Below are positions 56,734-64,000 of a DNA stretch of 64,000 nt, piece by piece. Source of the stretch: an uncultured Maribacter sp. (GTDB lineage: Bacteria > Bacteroidota > Bacteroidia > Flavobacteriales > Flavobacteriaceae); contig CANMKG010000003.1 of the NCBI GenBank assembly GCA_947498505.1, positions 248,001-312,000 on the forward strand, given 5' to 3'. The position numbers and the translations under genes were made by a program. The notes beneath the pieces are model-generated. The model was not told where the DNA came from. It saw only the letters and a program-made list of their open reading frames with translations, and made no database searches. The first letter of the stretch is position 1; each line of letters starts with the position of its first letter.

Positions 56734-57807
56734 ATGTTTACTAAAAAGACTTTAAAGAAATTTGGTTTTCGTTGGCTTGTAGTCAATGTGGTGTTCATAT
56801 TAGTAAAACTTACTGTAGAACATGATGAAGGAGAGACTCATGATTTGTTTACCCGATCAAATGCTTTTTATTATTTAAGTGCTTTTTTTCTTTTTATGGT
56901 AGCTTGGGAACACAACGATTGGTTGATAAAAAGACAACTTAAAAAAGGAGGGTTAGATCTAAAAAATAGTTTAAACATTTTAGTTAAGACATTGTTAGTT
57001 TTTTTACCCATTTCTGCATTAACATATTACCTAGCACTATATCAATTCAAGGTTTTTTGTGGGATTATAACAAATAATGTTTTCGAAGAATTTTTAGAAG
57101 ATTTTAGCAGAGGAGCTACTTTATGCACTACAGTTGTTTTCTTTAATTTATTTCATCATGCAATGAATCAGAGAGAAGAAATGAAAAAACAAATGGAGGA
57201 TTTAAAAAAAGAAATGTTAGCATCAAAATATACATCTCTTAAAAATCAAATTAGCCCTCATTTTTTGTTTAATAGTTTAAATACGCTAACATCACTAATG
57301 TATGAAGACCGTGATTTAGCTTCAGATTTTGTAACCAGATTAGCGTCTAGTTATCGTTATATTTTGGATAATAGAGAAGAAGATTTGGTTTCCTTGAGCA
57401 AAGAGTTGAACTTTTTAGATTCATTTATTTTTATGATGAATGTTAGACATAAAGAGGCTGTTTTTATTAGAACAGACATTTTTATACGTGCAGAAAACTA
57501 CGTGATACCAACACTCTCCTTGCAAATGCTAGTGGAAAATGCACTAAAACATAATTACTATTCTAAAGAAAAACCGTTATTGATATCTATTACAACTGTT
57601 AATGGCGAAGTTTTAAAAGTGAAAAATAATTTGCAGAAAAGAGAATTAAAAGAGGATACCACTAGGCTTGGAATAAAGAACATAAAAAAAAGATATTCTT
57701 ACTACACAAATACTCCTGTTTTGGTAGAAGAAGAATCAGGATATTTTGAGGTTACAATTCCACTTTTGAATAAAGAAATAACTGAGATTAACTTATTATC
57801 AGTATAG
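56734..57807 (+). CDS. LytS-like sensor histidine kinase
   Basis: 357 residues with about four membrane helices in the first 145 residues and a short coiled coil (MKKQMEDLKKEMLASKY). The His_kinase domain has the phospho-acceptor His in QISPHFLFNSLNTL (near residue 180), the N-box VENALKHNYYS and a short G-box LGIKNIKKRY. This is the compact LytS/YehU-type kinase. It phosphorylates the LytTR regulator encoded seven bases downstream. A TATCTTTA sequence (56708-56715), one base off the -7 consensus, may be its promoter. Confidence 0.94.
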   Translation: MFTKKTLKKFGFRWLVVNVVFILVKLTVEHDEGETHDLFTRSNAFYYLSAFFLFMVAWEHNDWLIKRQLKKGGLDLKNSLNILVKTLLVFLPISALTYYLALYQFKVFCGIITNNVFEEFLEDFSRGATLCTTVVFFNLFHHAMNQREEMKKQMEDLKKEMLASKYTSLKNQISPHFLFNSLNTLTSLMYEDRDLASDFVTRLASSYRYILDNREEDLVSLSKELNFLDSFIFMMNVRHKEAVFIRTDIFIRAENYVIPTLSLQMLVENALKHNYYSKEKPLLISITTVNGEVLKVKNNLQKRELKEDTTRLGIKNIKKRYSYYTNTPVLVEEESGYFEVTIPLLNKEITEINLLSV

Positions 57808-57814
57808 TATAATT

Positions 57815-58570
57815 ATGAATGCAGTAATTATAGAAGATGAAGAATTTGCAGCAAAAAGGTTATCACAATTAATAACCGATTTGGCTCCAGAAATTAATAT
57901 TGTAGCAAAATTAACTTCTGTTGAAAACGGAATACAATGGTTTTCCGAAAATAAAATGCCAGAGCTTATTTTTTTGGATATACAGTTGAACGATGGTTAT
58001 GGGTTTGATATTATAGATCAACTTGAGCATCATTCGCCAATTATTTTTACAACGGCATATAACGAGTACGCTATTCGAGGTTTTAAGTATAATGGGCTAG
58101 ATTACTTATTAAAGCCAATTGTTAAGGCTGACCTTCAAACAGCTTTGGAGAAATTTCGAAAAAATGTTACAAGTAATCAGCAAGTTTCTGAAACAAATTT
58201 TGAAGACTTAAAACAGCTTTTTAAAAAGGAGTATAAGCATAGGTTTATGGTAAAAGTTGGCAATCAGTATAGGTGGTTTAAGGTAGAAGATATTGCCTTT
58301 TTTAAATCAATGGAAGGGCTTATTTATTTATTTACCAGTGAAGGAAAATCATACCCGATTGAGTATTCTATTGATCAATTGGAAAATATTTTAAATCCAA
58401 TTCAGTTTTTCAGAATCAATAGAAAATTTATGGTGTCAGTAAAAGCGGTGGAAGAAATCCACACGTATTTTAATAGTAGATTATTGTTAAAATTACTTCC
58501 TAAGGAAGAAGAACAAGTAATTGTCTCTAGGGAGCGAACAAGTAATTTTAAACGTTGGTTGGATATGTAG
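57815..58570 (+). CDS. LytTR-family response regulator
   Basis: 251 residues. Receiver domain at 1-120 (acidic pair in IIEDEE, phospho-acceptor Asp55 in LIFLDIQLND, Thr in IIFTTAYNEYAIRGF, Lys in YLLKPI) and LytTR DNA-binding domain at about 150-250 (RFMVKVGNQYRWFKVEDIAFF, then FFRINRKFMVS). It is the partner of the kinase just upstream and probably binds direct repeats such as those at 56549-56656. It is convergent with the DUF5131 gene, whose stop is eight bases on. Confidence 0.96.
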   Translation: MNAVIIEDEEFAAKRLSQLITDLAPEINIVAKLTSVENGIQWFSENKMPELIFLDIQLNDGYGFDIIDQLEHHSPIIFTTAYNEYAIRGFKYNGLDYLLKPIVKADLQTALEKFRKNVTSNQQVSETNFEDLKQLFKKEYKHRFMVKVGNQYRWFKVEDIAFFKSMEGLIYLFTSEGKSYPIEYSIDQLENILNPIQFFRINRKFMVSVKAVEEIHTYFNSRLLLKLLPKEEEQVIVSRERTSNFKRWLDM

Positions 58571-58578
58571 ATGTAGAT

Positions 58579-59307
58579 TTACCCAACTGGATAAGCATTC
58601 CATTCTTTGCCCTCAAGTAATCTTCCGTTTGCCTTTTTACTTCGTTTTACATTATCGGCCCCCCAAGTCCCCCATTGTTTGAAGAAAAATGCTACATCTT
58701 GTTGTTCGCATTGCTCTTTTATTTTGACAGCCCACTCTGCCTTCATTGGTCTTGCTTTTGAACCACTTTCTCCACCTACAATTGCCCAATGGATTTTAGA
58801 TAGATTAAGCTCTTCTAAATCTTCTAATAATGGTTCGAGAGATAAAAATCTAATTTCAGCTTCAATGTTCCTTAACACATCAATTCTATTTTTAGATTTT
58901 TTATTCTCCACTGTAACCCCCAACCAGACATTTTTAGGAACGACTCTAGTTTTGAAATAGTCCGCTAAAATATTTTCCCGTTTCGTTAGAATTTGGTATT
59001 GGTGTCTTGGAGTGTTTTGTATGACGTCAAATACTCTATCTAAATAGTCGTAAGGCATTTTTTCATGAAACAAATCACTCATTGAATTTACAAAGAAACG
59101 AGTAGGTTTTTTAATATTTAAAGGTTGAGCTAGACGTTCTGGCATTAAAGAGAATTCAAAACCGTTATCGTAACCAGGGGTTTTCATTGCCTTTAGCCTA
59201 AAAGACATTGTTTCTGCATAACAGTTTTTACAACCAGCAGACACTTTGTTACATCCTGTAGTTGGATTCCATGTAGCTTCTGTCCATTCTATTTTCGTCT
59301 TTTTCAT
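58579..59307 (-). CDS. Three-Cys-motif protein, phage Gp37/Gp68 family (DUF5131)
   Basis: 242 residues. The N-terminus has IEWTEATWNPTTGC and three cysteines at 19, 26 and 29 (Cys-x6-Cys-x2-Cys), then Tyr-Ala-Glu. Later motifs are FFVNSMSDLFHE, YQILTKR, WLGVTVEN, RFLSLEPLLEDL, WAIVGGESG and FFFKQWGTWG, all in DUF5131 order. The Cys cluster and the GGE strand recall radical SAM enzymes, but the spacing is not the usual CX3CX2C; catalysis is unproven. Its ATG overlaps the tcmP stop by four bases (ATGA), so the two are translated together. The family is found in phages and accessory islands; no other phage genes are near. Confidence 0.92.
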   Translation of the reverse strand: MKKTKIEWTEATWNPTTGCNKVSAGCKNCYAETMSFRLKAMKTPGYDNGFEFSLMPERLAQPLNIKKPTRFFVNSMSDLFHEKMPYDYLDRVFDVIQNTPRHQYQILTKRENILADYFKTRVVPKNVWLGVTVENKKSKNRIDVLRNIEAEIRFLSLEPLLEDLEELNLSKIHWAIVGGESGSKARPMKAEWAVKIKEQCEQQDVAFFFKQWGTWGADNVKRSKKANGRLLEGKEWNAYPVG

Positions 59308-60440
59308 TTTTTACTTAGTTCGAAATAAACAATTTTTTCTGGAGGTGTTTTATAGTTTTTATAAGTTAAATAATAACCATTTTTTGGAACCAAATTATTT
59401 TTGGAATCAATGACCCTAAGTTTGTTTTCTTTTCTTAATGGTTTAAAAACCTTAATGGTATGTCTAGGTAAATAACCATGGTTCAGTCCAAAGATATATA
59501 GTTCTGAATTACTTCTTTTAATATTTAAGTAAGATATTAAATCTTGAGGGTATGTGGATATTTCAATTTCCTGAAAAATTGATTGTTGATTAGAGATAAG
59601 CTTGAAACCTCTCCCTTCTTTTTTATCTATTTTCCATTTAGTTTCAAGCATTTTTTCAAATCCATACGCGTTAGGTGTAAAGAAGAAAAGGGCATAATAG
59701 TTATTTCGTTCTTTTTCCAACAAAAACGTGTCAACAAAACAGTTAGTATGACTGGAAAAAGCATTTTTTAATTTATCTTTAAAGTCAAAAACTGAATCAA
59801 ATTTAACTTTTTTAGAACCGAAAATATCCATTAAAAACTCTCTAAGAGAAGTTCCCCCTGAAAAATCTTCATTAATAGATTTATTCGCGAATCTATACAT
59901 ATCAAATAACGGTAGAAAAAGGATTATTTCAGAATTTTTTTTAGACAAGAGGCTTTTTATATGTTTAAGTTTAATGTCTTTATATCCGTGTGGGTCAATG
60001 AAAATGACATGTTTTTCTTTGTTTAATTTTTCGACTTTACTTTGAACATCAGATATTATTTCTAAATAGTCGAGATCGGAATATTGAATAGAAACGTTTT
60101 TGGGGCAAAATATTTTAGAAATAAAATTTTGAACTCTTTGAATTTTTTTCTTTCCTATTTCAATTTCTGAGGCTCCATTGTCGTTAAACCAGACTTCGAT
60201 GTTGGGAGAAGTCTTTTCATTTGAGAAGTAATGGTTTTTTATTGTTTTCATGATTCCCAATGGACTACCTTCTGCATCGTCTGAATATTTACCTTCACCA
60301 CATAATAAATCGTAAATATGAATTTTTTCGTAATATAGAACTCTTGAGATAATATTGAGATAAGTAGATAAGTATTTTTCAAGTAGTTCTACTTTGGCTC
60401 TGGAATGCTCAAGAAGTTCAGTTCGTGTCGTTGTTTTCAT
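59304..60440 (-). CDS. tcmP: Three-Cys-motif partner protein TcmP
   Basis: 378 residues. It matches the TcmP family (TIGR04474), whose name comes from its position beside DUF5131 genes. The N-terminus has HSRAKVELLEKYLSTYLNII and the motif YDLLCGEGKY, which resembles a methyltransferase-like D-x-x-C/A-G-x-G loop, followed by VIFIDPHGYKDIKLKHIKSLL (D-P-x-G) and LREFLMDIFG; the last third is variable. It might act as a nucleic-acid or protein methyltransferase, but this is only a fold-level guess. A promoter element and a hairpin lie directly upstream, and DUF5131 is coupled downstream. Confidence 0.85.
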   Translation of the reverse strand: MKTTTRTELLEHSRAKVELLEKYLSTYLNIISRVLYYEKIHIYDLLCGEGKYSDDAEGSPLGIMKTIKNHYFSNEKTSPNIEVWFNDNGASEIEIGKKKIQRVQNFISKIFCPKNVSIQYSDLDYLEIISDVQSKVEKLNKEKHVIFIDPHGYKDIKLKHIKSLLSKKNSEIILFLPLFDMYRFANKSINEDFSGGTSLREFLMDIFGSKKVKFDSVFDFKDKLKNAFSSHTNCFVDTFLLEKERNNYYALFFFTPNAYGFEKMLETKWKIDKKEGRGFKLISNQQSIFQEIEISTYPQDLISYLNIKRSNSELYIFGLNHGYLPRHTIKVFKPLRKENKLRVIDSKNNLVPKNGYYLTYKNYKTPPEKIVYFELSKK

Positions 60441-60454
60441 AACTAGTTCTTAAA

Positions 60455-60489
60455 AAAGAAAATCCCCAACTAAATTTAAGTAGGGGATT
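60455..60489 (-). terminator. ahcY terminator / tcmP leader hairpin
   Basis: A 7-pair GC-rich stem AATCCCC/GGGGATT (60461-60467 with 60483-60489) with a weak inner ACT/AGT pair. On the minus strand it is followed by TTCTTTTTT, a good intrinsic terminator for ahcY. The tcmP ATG is only 21 bases further on. Confidence 0.82.
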
Positions 60490-60494
60490 ACGTT

Positions 60495-60502
60495 CAAATA
60501 TA
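60495..60502 (-). promoter_or_regulatory. -7 promoter element upstream of tcmP
   Basis: The minus strand reads TATATTTG, an exact TAnnTTTG match, 55 bases before the tcmP ATG. A start five to seven bases on would fall on the first base of the terminator-like hairpin. Confidence 0.5.
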
Positions 60503-60544
60503 ACTATAAAATCTTATGAAAAAACTAAGAAAACCTATAAAAAG

Positions 60545-61861
60545 TTAATACCTGTAGTACTCAGGCTTAAATGGACCTTTTACAGTAACACCAATGTACT
60601 CAGCTTGATCTTCTCTAAGTTCAGTAAGTTCAACACCAATTTTTGCTAAGTGTAATTTGGCTACTTTTTCGTCTAAATGTTTTGGTAACATATAAACTTC
60701 ATTTTTATATGCATCTCTGTTCGTCCAAAGCTCTAGTTGCGCTAAAGTTTGGTTAGTAAAAGAGTTACTCATCACAAAACTTGGGTGACCTGTTGCACAA
60801 CCAAGGTTTACCAATCTACCCTCAGCAAGTAAAATAATATCATTACCGTTAACAGTGTATTTATCTACTTGTGGTTTTATTTCCACTTTAGTATTACCGT
60901 AATTAGAGTTTAACCATGCGATATCAATTTCATTGTCAAAATGACCAATGTTACAAACTATGGTTTTATCCTTCATTGCAGAAAAATGTTCTCCACGAAC
61001 AATGTCTTTGTTCCCAGTTGTTGTAATAACAACATCTGCATTACCAACAACGGTCTCCAAACGTTTAACCTCAAAACCATCCATTGCAGCTTGTAGAGCA
61101 CAAATAGGGTCTATTTCAGTAACCGTAACAATAGCGCCAGCACCTTTAAAAGAAGCTGCAGTTCCTTTTCCAACATCACCATAACCACAAACTACAACTC
61201 GTTTTCCGGCAAGCATAACATCAGTAGCACGTCTAATAGCATCAACCGCACTTTCGCGACATCCGTATTTATTATCAAATTTAGATTTGGTTACCGAATC
61301 GTTAACATTAATTGCGGGCATTGGTAATGTGCCATTTTTCATACGCTCATATAGTCTATGAACACCTGTGGTAGTTTCTTCGCTAAGACCATTGATTCCA
61401 GCTGCTAATTCTGAATATTTATCTAAAACCATATTAGTTAAATCTCCACCGTCATCTAAAATAAGATTCAATGGTTTGCGGTCCTCACCAAAAAACAAAG
61501 TTTGTTCAATACACCAGTCAAATTCCTCTTCGGTCATATCCTTCCATGCATAAACAGGTATTCCAGCTGCTGCAATTGCTGCGGCTGCTTGATCTTGTGT
61601 GGAGAAAATATTACATGAACTCCAAGTTACTTCAGCACCTAAAGCAATTAAGGTTTCAATAAGTACAGCTGTTTGTATAGTCATATGCAAACAACCAGCT
61701 ATACGAGCTCCTTTTAAAGGTTGTGATGACCCATACTCTTCTCTAAGACTCATTAATCCTGGCATTTCGGCCTCTGCTAATTCAATCTCTTTTCTTCCCC
61801 ATTCTGCAAGGGATATATCTTTTACCTTATAAGGTACATATGCTACTGCTTTTGTACTCAT
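60545..61861 (-). CDS. ahcY: Adenosylhomocysteinase
   Basis: 438 residues from the ATG at 61861 ([22 protein letters not shown]). The frame extends 28 codons upstream, through the promoter, and is rejected. The enzyme splits S-adenosylhomocysteine to adenosine and homocysteine, using tightly bound NAD, and so keeps SAM-dependent methylation running. Marks: [41 protein letters not shown] with the substrate Lys and Asp, the NAD-binding [11 protein letters not shown] and [12 protein letters not shown], and the C-terminal [11 protein letters not shown] with the conserved Lys and Tyr. No SAH riboswitch-like leader is apparent in the short untranslated region. Confidence 0.98.
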   Translation of the reverse strand: MSTKAVAYVPYKVKDISLAEWGRKEIELAEAEMPGLMSLREEYGSSQPLKGARIAGCLHMTIQTAVLIETLIALGAEVTWSSCNIFSTQDQAAAAIAAAGIPVYAWKDMTEEEFDWCIEQTLFFGEDRKPLNLILDDGGDLTNMVLDKYSELAAGINGLSEETTTGVHRLYERMKNGTLPMPAINVNDSVTKSKFDNKYGCRESAVDAIRRATDVMLAGKRVVVCGYGDVGKGTAASFKGAGAIVTVTEIDPICALQAAMDGFEVKRLETVVGNADVVITTTGNKDIVRGEHFSAMKDKTIVCNIGHFDNEIDIAWLNSNYGNTKVEIKPQVDKYTVNGNDIILLAEGRLVNLGCATGHPSFVMSNSFTNQTLAQLELWTNRDAYKNEVYMLPKHLDEKVAKLHLAKIGVELTELREDQAEYIGVTVKGPFKPEYYRY

Positions 61862-61872
61862 TTCTTTATGTT

Positions 61873-61880
61873 TACTTTTG
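61873..61880 (+). promoter_or_regulatory. -7 promoter element for the phosphopantetheinyl transferase operon
   Basis: TACTTTTG, an exact TAnnTTTG match, 65 bases before the ATG at 61945. It is divergent from the ahcY element at 61916-61923 and crosses it, so the two promoters face each other over a short stretch. Confidence 0.45.
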
Positions 61881-61915
61881 CGATTATAACACTCTGGTTT
61901 TCCAAAGTGTGCTTG

Positions 61916-61923
61916 CAAAGTTA
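61916..61923 (-). promoter_or_regulatory. -7 promoter element for ahcY
   Basis: The minus strand reads TAACTTTG, an exact TAnnTTTG match; transcription would start near 61910, leaving a leader of about 50 bases before the ahcY ATG at 61861. Confidence 0.5.
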
Positions 61924-61944
61924 CAAATACCATACAAAAGGTCA

Positions 61945-62577
61945 ATGCCTCTTTATAAAACTATAACAATATCATCTTCAACAAAACTTTTTATTTGGAA
62001 GGTGACCGAATCTGAAAAGGAACTTTCGGAAGGAATAACATTAAGCTCGTATTGCCAAAAAAGATATGATGGTATGAAATCTGAAATGCATCGAAGAGCT
62101 TTTTTGAGCATAAGGCATTTACTTGCGCTGTTGGATTACGTAGATGCGGATTTGCATTATGATGAAAGTGGGAAACCTCATTTAAAAGATGGTAAGTATA
62201 TTTCTATATCACATTCTTATAATTTCACAGGAATTATTGTTAGTGATACTATTGATGTTGGTATTGATATTGAGAAACAACGCGATAAAATTATGCGCAT
62301 TGCGCATAAGTTTACGCAACTTGATGCATATGAAAATATTAAAATAGAAGAAGAACTAATACGAAAACTTACTGTTGTTTGGGGTTGTAAGGAGTCGCTT
62401 TATAAAATATATGCACAAGAGGGTTTAAGTTTTTACAATCATATTTTTATAAATGATTTTATGATTTCAGATAATAAAACAACAGGCGAAATCCATTACA
62501 ACGCTGATAAAACCTACTATAATATTAGTTTTATGGAGTTCGAAGGTTTTACATGTGTCTATGCACTAAAAAAATAA
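61945..62577 (+). CDS. 4'-phosphopantetheinyl transferase, Sfp-like
   Basis: 210 residues from the ATG at 61945 ([18 protein letters not shown]); an upstream frame to 61840 runs antisense through ahcY and is rejected. The enzyme moves the phosphopantetheine arm of CoA to acyl-carrier proteins. The signature motifs are present: [13 protein letters not shown] (the S-H-S motif), [12 protein letters not shown] (G-x-D-x-E magnesium site) and [12 protein letters not shown] (W-x-x-K-E-S). The length is the Sfp type rather than the shorter AcpS. It is close to, but divergent from, ahcY and leads the run of genes to the right edge. Confidence 0.94.
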   Translation: MPLYKTITISSSTKLFIWKVTESEKELSEGITLSSYCQKRYDGMKSEMHRRAFLSIRHLLALLDYVDADLHYDESGKPHLKDGKYISISHSYNFTGIIVSDTIDVGIDIEKQRDKIMRIAHKFTQLDAYENIKIEEELIRKLTVVWGCKESLYKIYAQEGLSFYNHIFINDFMISDNKTTGEIHYNADKTYYNISFMEFEGFTCVYALKK

Positions 62578-62580
62578 TTA

Positions 62581-62841
62581 ATGAAAATATCGGTAGAGTT
62601 AACGTTTTCTCCATTACAAAACGATTTTGAACAGCATATTATTAATTTTATTAAAAAAATAAGAGCATCAGAACTTACTGTTTTAGAAAATCCACTAAGT
62701 ACTCAAGTTTATGGGGATTATGATGTTGTTATGCAATTGCTTTTTGTGGAAATTAAAGAGGCTTTTGTCTTGATGGATAAAGGATTGTTATTCATGAAAA
62801 TAGTAAAATCTGACCTAAGCGATTATGAGCCACATTTTTGA
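62581..62841 (+). CDS. YkoF-like thiamine-binding family protein
   Basis: 86 residues starting four bases after the transferase gene and overlapping the next gene by 17 bases. It reads MKISVELTFSPLQNDFEQHI, then LENPLSTQVYGDYDVVMQLL and ends VKSDLSDYEPHF. I place it with small YkoF/MTH1187-type (thiamine-binding) proteins by its ferredoxin-like pattern and its neighbour pnuC. The binding pocket cannot be checked here. If the assignment is right, it may supply thiamine or a precursor to the PnuC-like transporter. Confidence 0.7.
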   Translation: MKISVELTFSPLQNDFEQHIINFIKKIRASELTVLENPLSTQVYGDYDVVMQLLFVEIKEAFVLMDKGLLFMKIVKSDLSDYEPHF

Positions 62842-63463
62842 TTGGATTTTTTCGCAGTATCAAAATGTACCTACTCATCTCGTAGTTTTAGAGTTTGTAG
62901 GTGTTTTTTTTGGCTTCCTAAGCGTATTATATTCTAAAAGAGAAAACATACTTGTTTTCCCGACTGGCATAATCAGTACTGCAATTTTTGTTTACATTTT
63001 GTTAGAATACGGACTGTTGGGTGATATGCTCATAAATGCATATTACTTTTCTATGAGTATTTATGGTTGGTATGTATGGACCAGAAAGGTAGATGAATCC
63101 CACTTTATTCCAATAACTAAAACAACTTCTAATGATAAAAAATGGAGTGTTTTAATGTTTATAGCTACTATACTGTTTGTGATTTTGGTTTATAGTTTGT
63201 TTAATAAGTTTGATGGCTGGACAGCTTATGTTGATACCTTTACAACGGCTATATTTTTTGTTGGAATGTGGTTAATGGCCAAAAAAAAGTTAGAAAACTG
63301 GACGTTTTGGATAATAGGTGATATAATTTCAGTACCACTATATTTGTATAAAGGATTGGTTTTTACGGCTATTCAGTATTTTTTATTTACAATTATTGCT
63401 ATCTACGGATATAAAGCATGGAAGAAAAATTTAAACAAGAGCCCTCAAACCTTGTTAAAGTAG
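62825..63463 (+). CDS. PnuC-family vitamin transporter (nicotinamide riboside or thiamine)
   Basis: 212 residues with about seven membrane helices. PnuC marks are EFVGVFFGFLSVLYSKREN near the start, the helix with NAYYFSMSIYGWYVWTRK, and LENWTFWIIGDIISVPLYLYKGL near the C-terminus. PnuC proteins carry nicotinamide riboside; close relatives (PnuT, PnuX) carry thiamine or riboflavin. Upstream is a thiamine-binding-like gene and downstream a NadR-type kinase, so the two neighbours point to different substrates. It overlaps both. Confidence 0.88.
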   Translation: MSHIFDWIFSQYQNVPTHLVVLEFVGVFFGFLSVLYSKRENILVFPTGIISTAIFVYILLEYGLLGDMLINAYYFSMSIYGWYVWTRKVDESHFIPITKTTSNDKKWSVLMFIATILFVILVYSLFNKFDGWTAYVDTFTTAIFFVGMWLMAKKKLENWTFWIIGDIISVPLYLYKGLVFTAIQYFLFTIIAIYGYKAWKKNLNKSPQTLLK

Positions 63464-63981
63464 TTTTGTTTGGACCAGAATCTACTGGAAAAACAACGCT
63501 ATCACAGCAGTTGGCCAAATATTATAATACTGTTTGGGTACCAGAATATGCAAGAGAGTATCTGCAAAACAAGTGGAATAATGAACGTAAAACTTGTGAG
63601 CCTTCAGATTTATTACCCATAGCAGAAGGGCAAATAAAATTGGAGAATGCGCTAGCCAAAAAGGCTTCAAATATTTTAATTTGTGATACCGATTTACTAG
63701 AGACTAAAGTCTATTCTGAAGCATATTATTTGGGACATTGCGACACTACATTAGAAAAATATGCGTTAGAAAACACGTACGAGATGTATTTTCTTACGTA
63801 TGTTGATATTCCCTGGGAAGCAGATGATTTAAGGGATAAGCCTAATGAGCGAGAAAAAATGTTTTTATACTTTAAAGAAACGCTCGAAAAATATGATAGA
63901 AAATTTGTTATCTTGAAGGGTAATAAAAAAGAAAGATTAAATAAAGCAATAAGTTACATTGACCAATTATTAAAAAAATGA
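63418..63981 (+). CDS. NadR-like P-loop kinase
   Basis: 187 residues. The P-loop VVLFGPESTGKTTLSQQLA (about 15-33) and VPEYAREYL match the C-terminal ribosylnicotinamide kinase domain of NadR; the adenylyltransferase and DNA-binding parts are missing. It would trap nicotinamide riboside entering through PnuC by phosphorylation. A thiamine kinase role is an alternative given the thiamine-binding-like gene nearby. It overlaps the pnuC end by 46 bases, with no other start codon available. Confidence 0.85.
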   Translation: MEEKFKQEPSNLVKVVLFGPESTGKTTLSQQLAKYYNTVWVPEYAREYLQNKWNNERKTCEPSDLLPIAEGQIKLENALAKKASNILICDTDLLETKVYSEAYYLGHCDTTLEKYALENTYEMYFLTYVDIPWEADDLRDKPNEREKMFLYFKETLEKYDRKFVILKGNKKERLNKAISYIDQLLKK

Positions 63982-64000
63982 GCCAACTAACCGACAAAGA
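63978..64000 (+). CDS. Start of a further gene of the same operon, cut by the window
   Basis: An ATG at 63978 overlaps the kinase stop (ATGA). Only MSQLTDK and part of the next codon are seen before the edge. The overlap is the only evidence, so I give no function. Confidence 0.5.

Noticed and set aside
58579-60440. A prophage, suggested by the phage-type name of the Gp37/Gp68 family
   Set aside because: No integrase, structural, lysis or replication genes and no attachment-site repeats are seen; the neighbours are core genes.
61840-61944. Upstream starts for ahcY and for the phosphopantetheinyl transferase
   Set aside because: Both would run through the divergent promoter elements, and the family N-termini match the inner ATGs at 61861 and 61945.
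60862-61945. Plus-strand reading frames inside ahcY
   Set aside because: They are antisense to a highly conserved enzyme gene and show no family resemblance or start signals.

Overview
The window is AT-rich chromosomal DNA from a member of the Bacteroidetes, almost certainly a marine-type Flavobacteriaceae. The support is: gliding genes gldE and gldD behind mutY and ssb; C-terminal sorting domains of the type IX secretion system (T9SS) on large exported proteins; three TonB-dependent receptors with N-terminal carboxypeptidase-regulatory-like domains; many starts preceded by the Bacteroidetes -7 promoter element TAnnTTTG and no clear Shine-Dalgarno; ATP synthase beta and epsilon genes on their own; and a ribosomal protein L21 with a fused C-terminal helix-hairpin-helix tail. 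I saw no rRNA, tRNA, CRISPR array, insertion sequence or prophage. Every gap between genes is under 300 bases.

Layout. 1-5970 (minus): the first ~1990 residues of a giant SprB-like repeat adhesin whose C-terminus lies outside the window. 6173-7323: an aldo/keto reductase and a coupled 36-residue membrane miniprotein. 12102-7326 (minus): a likely operon panC, panD, a YbhN-like membrane protein, a pseudo-esterase and radA. 12205-20081: a one-domain starch-synthase-like protein, glmS, a TonB receptor and atpDC. 20276-29940: biotin synthesis (bioF, bioD, bioA, a ketoacyl synthase, then bioB), interrupted by a GT39-type membrane glycosyltransferase on the other strand and by an NfeD-like/flotillin pair. 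29937-34533: recX and a large secreted FG-GAP plus vanadium-haloperoxidase-like fusion. 36682-34591 (minus): HU, a 29-residue very basic protein and RNase E/G. 36808-40247: mutY, ssb, gldE, gldD. 45325-40248 (minus): a metal-uptake-like group (small Cys protein, TonB receptor, PepSY membrane protein, two paralogous lipoproteins). 45586-46559: rplU and rpmA. 46723-54023: a DUF4874/DUF4832 lipoprotein and a 1886-residue secreted protein carrying two unrelated nuclease domains. 56486-54105: a TonB receptor divergent from a LytS/LytTR-type two-component pair (56734-58570). 60440-58579 (minus): an accessory pair, the three-Cys-motif partner protein TcmP and a Gp37/Gp68 (DUF5131) protein. Then ahcY, divergent from a phosphopantetheinyl transferase that leads a thiamine-binding-like/PnuC/NadR-like kinase operon running off the right edge.

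How the parts work together. The secreted proteins depend on T9SS, and GldD and GldE belong to the same gliding/secretion physiology. The panCD genes (pantothenate to CoA), the phosphopantetheinyl transferase and the biotin genes all serve acyl-carrier and cofactor metabolism. No bioC or bioH is visible, so the ketoacyl synthase beside bioA is the most interesting metabolic unknown. The strongest candidate for a poorly described system is the tcmP-DUF5131 pair, translationally coupled and apparently behind its own promoter plus an immediate terminator-like hairpin.
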